This document shows, piece after piece, positions 43,993 through 53,305 of a stretch of 64,000 nucleotides of DNA. Source of the stretch: Euptelea pleiosperma (Eukaryota > Streptophyta > Magnoliopsida > Ranunculales > Eupteleaceae); NCBI GenBank assembly GCA_035048495.1, contig CM068544.1:43301893-43365892 (forward strand), in the 5' to 3' direction. Made by a program: the position numbers and the translations under genes. Below the pieces are notes generated by a model. The model saw nothing but the letters and a program-made list of their open reading frames with translations. It was not told where the DNA came from and did not search any database. Position 1 is the first letter of the stretch. The number at the start of each line of letters is the position of its first letter.

Positions 43993-44215
43993 GGGTCGGG
44001 ATCGGGGGACAACCGTTTTTGACAACCATTTGGCGGACCCACATACAAGATGAATAGATGGGTGATTTTTGGTGAGGATGACCTCTATGGTGAGGAGATC
44101 ATCCACACAAAAAATTCAAATCATTCCGATATTCAGAGACTGGCTTAGGAGTTGAAGAATTATGGACCGTCTATTTTTTCCGTGTAACTTCAGAATGGGC
44201 TGCTTCGATTGTAGT
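43993..44215. mobile_element. Family I MITE fragment with GGGTCGGG end
   Basis: GGGTCGGGATCGGGGGACAACCGTTTTTGACAACC, then GGTGATTTTTGGTGAGGATGACC. It passes abruptly into family D sequence at about 44219. Confidence 0.68.
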
Positions 44216-44218
44216 TAT

Positions 44219-44412
44219 TTTCATGGGTTGATTTCAACTGTAGGAGTTTGAGCGTTATTTGGGTGCAAAGACCCAAAAGTTGTAAATCACTAATCAAGCT
44301 GATTTTTTGGTTTATAGGTCCACTGAAGGAATAGCCAAGCATCCACTAAGAGTGTGCCATGTGGCTTATATTGTGCGTTGTGACAGCTGTGACTGATGTT
44401 TTACTCATGTCA
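44219..44412. mobile_element. Family D right half
   Basis: CGATTGTAGTTATTTTCATGGGTTG, loop, CCACTGAAGGAATAGCC, GTGCCATGTGGCTTATATTGTG, terminal GATGTTTTACTC. Confidence 0.6.
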
Positions 44413-44653
44413 ACGAAGCCACTGACTACCACAGAGTTTTTGGTACGTACTGTTTGCCACATATACCCAAGTGCAGAAATCTTAAAAATTACTCACTTGT
44501 GTACGTGGCAAACAGAACTCAAGGTACATACCCAAAACTCTGTTGTAGTTAGCGAGTAAAACTTTAATGACAGGGCAGCAGATTACGACACCTGGATTCT
44601 GTACGGTTGGATCACCTCGGCCTCACCGCACACGTATCCGGTGAGTGTTTTAG

Positions 44654-44833
44654 GAGTAAAACTTCCATCACACGCAATTGTAAATCACACAAAACACAGC
44701 CAATGAGTTCTCGGGCACGTACACAAGTGCTTTCGCAACGTACCCATGTGCTTTGGTTTTACGTGTACGTGCCGAAAACTCATTGGCTGTGTTTTGTGTG
44801 ATTCGCAATCCCATTGTGACGGAAGTTTTACTC
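44654..44833. mobile_element. Family B Mutator-like MITE, 180 bp, with perfect 9-bp TSD
   Basis: GTGTTTTAG flanks both ends (44645-44653 and 44834-44842). GAGTAAAACTTCCATCAC to GTGACGGAAGTTTTACTC. Arms are nearly identical to the 327-506 copy. Confidence 0.9.
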
Positions 44834-44956
44834 GTGTTTTAGCAAAAAGCACTCAAGTACTCACCTGAGTACAGGTATGGTGAGGCCGAAGTGACCAGTC
44901 CGTACAAAATACACGGCGTGCAAAGGTGGACTTCGGCATCGATACTATTCAATTAC

Positions 44957-45120
44957 GAGTAAAACTTCTGTCCTTATCACACGATCACAAGCGATCAGTT
45001 CTTGGCACGCGCGCCTTGAAGCAAAGCACATGGTACGTTGTAAAAGTTAAAACACTTGGGGTACGTGAAGAGAACTCATTGGCTTGTGATTGTGTGATTT
45101 GGAATCCCTTGTTTTACTCT
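44957..45120. mobile_element. Family B MITE, eroded right end
   Basis: GAGTAAAACTTCTGTCC, CGATCAGTTCTTGGCACG, mirrored GAGAACTCATTGGCTTGTG, then CTTGTTTTACTC. Part of the right terminus is deleted. Confidence 0.7.
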
Positions 45121-45349
45121 TTTAATCGGTCTAAATTCTAGAGTAAAACTTGCCTGACCACATGTGGTGTGGTATCTACCAAACCATAGGCAAGGTGCTT
45201 GTTGCGTGGCTTACGTACGGTAACAAGTCTCATCCGCACGAGCCATAAACTCATCCTCTTGTAAACTTGCTCAGGTTTGGTGAGAGCAAAAGAGTAATTT
45301 CCTTTTTTCTCTTAAAAAAATTAAAAAAGGTAAAGTAACTCAGTTACCT

Positions 45350-45574
45350 TTTACAACCTATGGATCTTTGCACCCAAATAATGCTCAAAATTCATTCGGT
45401 AAAAATCAACTCATGAAAATAACTTCAATCTAACGCTTAGAAATCATTGACCAGGTTTATTTTTGGTTTGTAGGTCCACCTAGTGATTGGCCAAACATCC
45501 ATACGGTCAGAGTCCACCAAGCTCGTATTGTGCATTGTGACCAAAGTTTTACTCTACCTAGGGATTGGCCAAAC
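45350..45574. mobile_element. Family D piece within family E
   Basis: TTACAACCTATGGATCTTTGCACCC to GTGACCAAAGTTTTACTC, then GGGATTGGCCAAAC, a second D piece that is continued at 46847 (GGCCAAACATC...GTCAGAGTC) beyond the family A insertion. Confidence 0.65.
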
Positions 45575-46846
45575 TAAGGTTTAAAGGAGACTTTTAACGG
45601 TATAACAGACTGGGGGCGTTACCATTAAAACGGATTGTAGCGGATGGGCATAAATGAAAAAAAATAGAAAAAAGGTGCTGATTTTTAAAATTAGAAATTT
45701 TGAAAAACAAAAAAAATGGAATTTAACGGAAATAATGGCATTTTTTTCACAAAATTTTTTAACAGCCGTTAAAACGAAAAAAGGCCGTTAATTTCTAAGC
45801 GTCAAAACGGGTTTTAAGAGTTTTTAACATACCAAATAGCAATTCGGTAAAGATTCAAAATGAGAAAAGTTCGAGTTTAATTCGGTTTAGGGATAAAAAC
45901 ATCTGGTCAAAAATTTGGTCATTGTTGAAATTTATATTCAATTAGCCTTAAAAAGCCTGAATTTTATCTATTTTTTCATTTTATGCGCCCATTTAACAGG
46001 TTTTTTATTTAAAAAACACGCGATCCATGCATTAAACATGAATAATACATGTTTTATTCATATAACCTTAAAATTCGTGATTATTTCTGATTTTTTATTT
46101 TATACGATAATATTAAATGTTCCTTAAAAAAAATAAATCGTGTATTAAACATGTATAATACGCGAATTTACTAGCTAGGGTCAAAGTCATGGTTTTAAAA
46201 ACAGCCGCTTAAAGGGTAACGCCCCAAGCTTGTTACCGTAAAATCGTTAAAATCCGTTTTGACGCTTTGAATTTAATGGCCTTTTTTTTTTTTTTTTTTC
46301 ATTTTAACCGCCGTTAAAATCGTTTTAATAGCTGTTAAAATTCGTTAAATTCTATTTTTCCCTTTTTTTTTTCTTTTGTTGGCCCTGGCTGTTACAATCC
46401 ATTTTAACGGTAATGCCCCCAGTGCGTTATACTGTTAAAACGGCCTCCTTTAAACTTTGGGTAACGGTTAAACGGACTAGGGGCATCACCGTTTAAACTG
46501 TTTAAATGGCCGTTAAAACGGATTGAAACGGCCAAGGGCAAAAAATAGAATTTAACAGGTTTTAACGATTTTAACGGAAAAAATGAAAAAAATGGCACTA
46601 AAATTCAAATTTTGAATTTTGAAATTTAAAAATTAAAAAAAACACAGAATTTAACGAAAATTAAACGGATTTAACGGACCTTTTTTCACAACAAATTTTA
46701 GAATTTAACGGTTGTTTAAACGACTTTAACGGTCGTTAAAACAAAAAAATGGCTGTTAAATTCAAATATGTTAAAACGTGTTTAAACGGTTTTAACGGAG
46801 ACGGGCATGGGGCGTTTTCGTTTAAACGGCCGTTTCTAAAACCATG
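45575..46846. mobile_element. Composite family A insertion with perfect 8-bp TSD
   Basis: GGCCAAAC flanks the whole block (45567-45574 and 46847-46854). Ends are TAAGGTTTAAAGG and TTTCTAAAACCATG. Within it lie a first A segment (to about 45830), 350 bp of A/T-rich DNA of unknown origin, an inverted A copy (46192-46458, CATGGTTTTAAAAAC to CTTTAAACTTTG) and a third A segment (46461-46846). Confidence 0.75.
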
Positions 46847-47138
46847 GGCCAAACATCTAAAGTCAGAGTCTTATAAGAAATTGCTACGTGTCTACTTCAT
46901 GTTGCTATACTTTTTTTTACTTTTATTTTTTCTCACTTTTTTCATTTACTCTCACCAAACTTGAGTAGGTTAACCAGAGGAGGAGAGGATGAGTTTGTGG
47001 CTCGTGCCGATGTGACTTGCTACCGTACAAAATACACGCGGCAAGCAGTTTGTCTGTGGTCTGGTAGGATACCACACCACAGGTGGTCAGGCAAGTTTTA
47101 CTCTAAATTTTAAAAGGATGCACTTTTTCTGTCACTGA

Positions 47139-47460
47139 CGAGTAAAACTTGTGTCACAAGATGTTGTGACAGAAGCCGGTCACAACACTCAATACGAGCC
47201 ACATGGCACATGATCAGAGGGTGCTGACCGTATGGATGTTTGGCCAGTCCCTCGGTGGACCTACAAACCAAAAATCAGTCTGATTAGTGATTTGCAACAT
47301 TTGGATTTTTGCACCCAAATAGCACTCAATAATGCACAAAATTCTACCGTTAAAATCAACCCATAAAAATAACTTCAATCCAATCGGTTAGAAATCACTG
47401 ATCAGGTTGATTTTTTGTGTACCCAACGAAGGACTGGCCAAACATCCATACGGTCATCGG
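47139..47460. mobile_element. Family D MITE, right end truncated
   Basis: GAGTAAAACTTGTGTCACAAG with the long left arm shared with the 49671 copy, full core, then CCATACGGTCATCGG where the right arm breaks off. Confidence 0.7.
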
Positions 47461-48190
47461 TCATCGTCCACTAACCGTGTGGATGTCTGGACAATCACTG
47501 GGTGGAACTACAGACCAAATATTTATCCTTGTGATCTGATTACCCCAAATAATATTCCAATCCCATGGCTATAAGATATTCATCAGGTAATTGGGTACCC
47601 TAACAAGTACATATAAAATTGACGAGTAAATCTTTGACTGCGGATGATGGACGTTGACGACGGACCACAGTATTAGCCATGTGACACATTCTTATAGACT
47701 ACGGACCATATGGACGTTTGGCCTATCCTTAGGTGGACCTACATAATAAAAATAAGTTACCGCCCTAAAATGACAGGCTCCCCTTACAGGACACATTCTT
47801 ATAGACTACTGACCATATGGATGTTTAGCCAATCCCTAGGTGTGACCTACAAACTAAAAATCAGCCCGATTAGTGATTTCTAGGTGTTGGATCTTTGCAA
47901 CTCGAATTCCCACAGTTGAGATCAACCCATGAAAATAAGTTTAATCCAACGCCTATAAATCATTAATCAGGCTGATTTTTGGTTCCACTTAGGGATTGGC
48001 CAAACATCCATATGGTCAGAGTGTGCCACATGGCTCATATTGTGTCCTGTAACGGGAGCTCGGAGCTAACATTTAGAGCTCACCAATCAGGCTGATTTTG
48101 GTATGTAGATCCACCTAAGAACGGACTAAACATCCATACAGTCAGCAGCAGTCTCTAAGAGTGTTCCACGTAGCTCATACTTTGGTCCCC
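47461..48190. mobile_element. Mosaic of family D and F fragments
   Basis: Pieces follow one another: GTGTGGATGTCTGGACAATCAC; GAGTAAATCTTTGACTGC (47633); CGCCCTAAAATGACAGGCTCC (F-type, about 47762); a complete pair of core arms to TGTGCCACATGGCTCATATTGTGTCC (about 48045); and a last right arm to about 48190. Boundaries are unclear. Confidence 0.6.
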
Positions 48191-48628
48191 TCATTAAAGA
48201 TCTGCTAAAAATTGACCGACTCTTGTAATAAAAACTAATCATACGCATAAGGGGAAGTCCAAAAGTTAATTTGCTTTTGAGAATTCCACGTTGCGCAACT
48301 TTATTAAAAGTCACCTTAACATCCAAACAAATCTTCTGAATATATATTAAATTAAATTCCAACAATGGAATCACGTCCATCCATCTTTAAAAATTGCCCG
48401 GTAGTTTCTTTTCCATTAGTGCCACGTCGTATACTGTTATTTATTCTTGTCTGCCTATACCTACACTCCAGAAATCTTCAGTGCAGTGGATTTATTTTAC
48501 TTTGGAGGCTGACGTGGTCAATCCAGATAATTCGTCTAATCCAAGACATATGGGGTCTTTGTCCACGTCATGACCATGCCATGCTTCTCTACCTTTCCCC
48601 TTAGGAACTAAAGCTACTCAAGTTTTGA
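48191..48628. other. Intergenic, nothing recognised
   Basis: No gene recognised. The ORF at 48365-48604 has no family likeness. Confidence 0.45.
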
Positions 48629-49021
48629 GGGGTTGTTTGGATCGCCATTTTTTGACTTGAAAAAAGACTTTTTCTAAAATAATAGATTGTTTGGATGATA
48701 TTTTTTTTAAAAAGTATTTATTCTATAGAAATATATATTTTTAAGTCAAAAAATCTTTTTATAAATCTATTTTCAAGTAAAAAATGACTTTTCAAAATTT
48801 TGTTAGCTCAATGAGCATAATAAAACAAGAGATAGGTTTTGGTAGAAGTTCTTACCAAAAAAATAGACATTATATTGGTGGGGCCAACCTAAAGAAGAGA
48901 AAGACATTTTGCATTAATGATGATCCAAACGATCTTTTTAAGAAAAACACATTTTTAAAAAAAGTTATTTTTTTAAAATAGATATTTTTTGAAACATGGT
49001 GATCCAAAGTCCAAACACCCC
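48629..49021. mobile_element. Putative MITE
   Basis: GGGGTTGTTTGGATCGCCA is mirrored by GGTGATCCAAAGTCCAAACACCCCC, with A/T-rich inner arms (TTTTTTAAAAAG). Superfamily uncertain, as no TSD was seen. Confidence 0.6.
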
Positions 49022-49152
49022 CAGTTTTTTCTTTTTTACATAAATAAAAAAGGTGAAAGAAATGTGCATGTGGCGCATGATCATTGGTCATGATCGCTGC
49101 TTCAAAAACCCCGCCACTTCAAAAGTTTTCTTTGCCTCTTTGTGCCACCTGG

Positions 49153-49478
49153 TAGGGTTGGCAAAGGATCGAGTTCGTGTCGGATCGGTACTGATCTGGT
49201 AGCGATCTAATAAGAAATCCAATTGATTAAGACCTGATCGGATCATTAAAATTCAGTTCTAGAATCGATGTTTGATCCGATATGATTAGATTGGTCTCGG
49301 GTTTGATCCAATCCGATATTTCATGTATACAAAAAAAAAAAAAAAAAGTACAAGAAAAGCTTTGATGATCTATGTCGCCAATCTTTGATCTCGTACCGAT
49401 CTGTCAAGTAAAATTAAGGTTCTGGACCAGATTTTTTGGATAAAATCTCCGGATCAATCCAATCCATCGCCAGCCCTA
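49153..49478. mobile_element. hAT-type MITE, 326 bp, with perfect 8-bp TSD
   Basis: TAGGGTTGGCAAAGGATC to GATCAATCCAATCCATCGCCAGCCCTA in summary form. CCACCTGG flanks both sides (49145-49152, 49479-49486). The interior is rich in GATCGGAT-like words. Confidence 0.87.
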
Positions 49479-49670
49479 CCACCTGGAGTAGTTTCATTGG
49501 ACTGAAATCTGTGATGTGGGAGATGTGGGTCCCTTGAGTTTGCCGCCTCATCTACCATCTGTAAAGAAATCCCGCTACTGCAGGCAAGAGTTTTGGAGTA
49601 TAGCCCCTGAAAACTCTCCACTATTTTTTTTTTCTCCCTGGGATGACTGTCCCCCGGGCTGACACAAACA

Positions 49671-50075
49671 GAGTAAAACTTGTGTCACAAGATGTTGTGA
49701 CGGAACACGGTCACAGCACTCAATACGAGCCACGTGGTATACTATTAGAGGACAATGACTGTATGGATGTTTGGGCAGTCCCTCGGTGGACTGGTACACA
49801 AAAAATCAGCTTGATTAGTGATTTCTAACTGATTCTATTGAAGTTATTTTCATAGGTTGATTTTAACGGTAGAAACTTGAGCATTATTGAGCGTTATTGG
49901 GTGCATAAATCCAAAGGTTGTAAATCACTAATCAGGCTGATTTTTGCTTTGTAGGTCCACCGAGGGACTTGTCAAACATCCATACGGTCAAAGATCTCTG
50001 ATAGTGTGCCACGTGGTTCGTATTGAGTGCTGTGACCGTGTTCCATCACAACATCTTGTGACAGAAGTTTTGCTC
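49671..50075. mobile_element. Family D MITE, 405 bp near-perfect palindrome, in the CTR1 promoter
   Basis: GAGTAAAACTTGTGTCACAAG to CTTGTGACAGAAGTTTTGCTC. Flanks ACACAAACA and ACACAGACA match at 8 of 9. Each arm carries CCACGTGG (49729 and about 50008). Its right end is about 320 bp upstream of the CTR1 start codon, the nearest transposon to that gene's 5' end. Confidence 0.87.
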
Positions 50076-50260
50076 ACACAGACACTGCCCTTTTTTATCC
50101 TAATTTATAAAGATGTTACACATTTTATCCGATATCCGATATCCGATATGTATATAACCGGCGACGTAGACGAACGCCCGAAAATAGGAAAATAAAGTGG
50201 AGACGAAAGATTGGCTTACATATGTGCGGGTTCAGACGTGGAGCGCCGGACGCTAAAAAA

Positions 50261-50383
50261 ATGAAGAAGTTTCGGCACCGAAAAAACAGGGCAACGCTCT
50301 CTCTCCGACAAGAGAAAGACTGAAACCAGACCTTCAGCCACCCTGTAAAAATGGCGTTTTTTTGGTTTCCTAGGGTTTTGTAG
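50261..50383 (+). promoter_or_regulatory. CTR1 leader with two short upstream ORFs
   Basis: An ATG at 50261 opens a 20-residue frame ending at 50323. A second at 50351 opens a 10-residue frame ending TAG at 50383, 15 bp before the main ATG. If transcription starts upstream of them they could reduce translation of the kinase. The transcript start is not known. Confidence 0.4.
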
Positions 50384-50398
50384 GCTTTTTTATTCTCT

Positions 50399-50991
50399 AT
50401 GGAAATGCCTGGGAGACGATCGAATTACTCTCCGCTGAGTCAATTTCCTGAGAACATCAACCGCAACAGCAATCGAAGTTCTCCGGTGGAGGTGCAGTTG
50501 CTGCTCCAGCTCCGTATTATGAGTCTCTATCTGCAGAGAAGAATAAGGGGAAGTCCGATAGGGTCTTTGATTGGGATGGAGATCATCGATTGCAACAGGG
50601 CGGACGGATCGGGAATTTGTATTCTTCAATCGGATTGCAGAAGCAGTCGAGTGGGAGCAGCTTTGGAGAAAGTTCGTTGTCGGGGGATTACTACGTTCCG
50701 ACGTCGATGGCGGCGAATGATCTGGAGATATTCAGTCATTTGCAGGAAGATGGATTTAAGGCTGGAGGGGGAGAGTTGAGATCGACAGCGATGGAAGCGG
50801 TGGGGTCTTCATCGTCGAAGAGCTGGGCTCAGCAGACTGAGGAGAGTTACCAATTGCAGCTGGCACTGGCGTTAAGGCTTTCGTCGGATGCTACTTGCGC
50901 TGATGATCCGAATTTCTTGGATCCGTTCCCCGATGAATCGGCGACCAGGTCTTCGTCTGCTTCACCCGAGGCTTTGTCTCATCGATTCTGG
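50399..50991 (+). CDS. CTR1: CTR1 exon 1, with internal frameshift
   Basis: Residues 1-17 ([17 protein letters not shown]) are in one frame. From 50452 the CTR1-like reading ([67 protein letters not shown]) continues in the frame one base back, where a TGA stands at 50449-50451. Donor GTAGGG follows TTCTGG. Confidence 0.88.
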
Positions 50992-53268
50992 GTAGGGTTT
51001 TGTTCCTTTTTGGCTTTTATTTAATTTCATTCTTTCTGGTTGGTTTCAAATTTCTATCAGTAGATATTAGGGTTTGATTTCCTGTTTTTAGGGTGTTGAA
51101 TAAGGGTTATGTATTTATCTTTTAATCTTCGGACCGCAATTTCTTTCCAAGTTCTAAACAGACACGGTGAAATTCAGAAAATTTATTTTTCGCCCTTTTT
51201 TTTCTTTGGTAGTCAAATTTTAGTTCCTTCGTTGGTGAAATATTAGATGCTTAGAACTGAAGACTGAATTAGATACACTAACATTCTTCTCTCTAGCTAT
51301 GTGTTGATTATTGCATTGATACAGGTACAGGTGTTATAGACTCTGACATGGGCACTGAGTGTCAGATTTGGCAAACCCTGAAAATTGGATTGGTGGATCT
51401 GGCAATATATTAAAATAATGTAAAGCATAGTAATTGATTATGTAATGGAGTATCTTATAATTCGTATCGTATACGTGTAGAGAAGAGAACAAGTACACGG
51501 AATGCTACATTTGCAACGTAAAAATGAAAATCATAGTCTATGGTAAATGTTAATTAATATCTTACAAGTTCCAAGTAAGAAAAGAAAAAGCAAAAATAAA
51601 TCTTGAACTGTGGCACCAAAACCCATGGAGTGTCAGAATCCAATTCGCGTCTGACATGAATACATCACCCTTTTAGAAAAATCCATTGAACATAACTCTG
51701 TAGTTTCCATTGGAGTGGCTAGGTAAAATGTCTGCAATGCAAGAGTTCAGCAACAATTTTCTTAAATTGGTTTAACTCAATGGGGTGTTGTGAGGGTTTT
51801 GTAACTTTGGAACAAATAGGTAATGACATTTTTCGAGCAATAGGATCGACACTTGTAGATTATCTTCTATGTGTAGTCTCTGTCCATCTTGTGACATATA
51901 GTTTTTAAGTTTGATACACTTCGTTTTCAAATTTTCATGTGTAGCAGGTGAATGGTTGCCTATCTTACTTTGATAAGGTTCCAGATGGGTTTTACCTGAT
52001 CCATGGGATGAATCCATGTGTATGGACTGTATGCACTGATATCCAAGAGAATGGACGGGTCCCATCGCTTGAATCACTAAAGGCCATTGATCCCAGTGAT
52101 AATTTGTCAATTGAAGTGGTTTTGATTGATCAACGCAGTGATCCGGGCATAAAGGAGCTACAGAATAGGGTAATTAGCCTTTCTTGTAGCTGCATTACCA
52201 CAAAAGAAGTGGTTGATCAGCTTGCAAAGCTGGTTTGCAATTATATGGGGTGAGTTGACAACACCCTTTACTTCAACTGGCCTGAATTCGTCGGTTCCTG
52301 TTATGCTTCTGGTAACCAAGCTTTTGTTACTATCACAAGGGGTGCAGCTTCTACTGGTGAAGATGGTTTGGTTTCCCGGTGGAAGGACTGCAGTGAGGTT
52401 CTAAAGGATTGCTTGGGCTCTGTCGTGCTTCCAATGGGAAGCCTATCCGTTGGTCTCTGCAGGCATCGTGCTCTGCTTTTCAAAGTAATTTCTATAACTT
52501 CTTTATATTTATTTTTTGTACTCACCATTTGAAGTTGTTCCCATTCAAGATACTTCAAATCTGCTTTCTTTTAGCGGACGAGTTCAATCTTCCTTATAAA
52601 CTGTTTTGTGCCTTTGTAATTTGAAATGATGCTTGGCATATATGCACCTTTCAATTCTTGTTTGATTAGATTAGCATTGTACGTTGTTTGTTTATTTTAA
52701 TAACAAAAAATTTCCTTTAACTTAACCTTTTTTTATTCTTTTAAGGCTCAAAAAGATCCCTTACATTTAACTATAATTTTCACAGGTTTTAGCGGACACA
52801 ATTGATTTACCGTGCCGAATTGCCAAGGGCTGCAAATACTGTAGGAGAGATGATGCTTCTTCCTGTCTCGTGCGGTTTGGTCTTGACAGGTACGCTTTGT
52901 TGAAACAAATTATGGGAACTGCTCTTGTAATAATGCTTTTCTTGGGATTCTTGTTCCCTTAGTTGACTTTCAATTTAAATTTTAAAGGTTACAGATTGTT
53001 GTGATAGTTTATTCCTTTGAGTAATAGATGTGTTTCTAGGAATCTCCAAGTTTTATTTGTTATATGCTGATCAAATCAAATATGAGTGAACAAATAGCTC
53101 CTTGTGCTCAGGGGTGGAGCCAGGAAGGGGCCGGGTGGGGGGGTGGCATGTGCCCCCCTCAACTTTCAAAATCCTTTTAATTTTTTTTCATTCCCAAAAT
53201 ATCCTTAAATTTTAGTGTAATACCCCCTTTCAAATTTTAATTCTTTAAAGTGCCACCCCCCACCCCCC

Positions 53269-53305
<37 letters not shown>

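Larger units (their letters stand above)
45141..47103. mobile_element. Family E Mutator-like element hosting nested D and A elements
   Basis: GAGTAAAACTTGCCTGACCAC at the left is mirrored by GTGGTCAGGCAAGTTTTACTC at the right, and pairing continues (GTGTGGTATC/GATACCACAC, then the GAGGATGAGTTTGTGGCTCG area). Flanks TAAATTCTA and TAAATTTTA match at 8 of 9 positions. Its own DNA is about 45141-45330 and 46910-47103. The rest is inserted. Confidence 0.8.

Noticed and set aside
52250..52339. Open frame [15 protein letters not shown] in CTR1 intron 2
   Set aside because: It reads well but interrupts the conserved MGG-GED register of CTR1. Removing it as a 90-bp GT-AG intron restores the alignment exactly.
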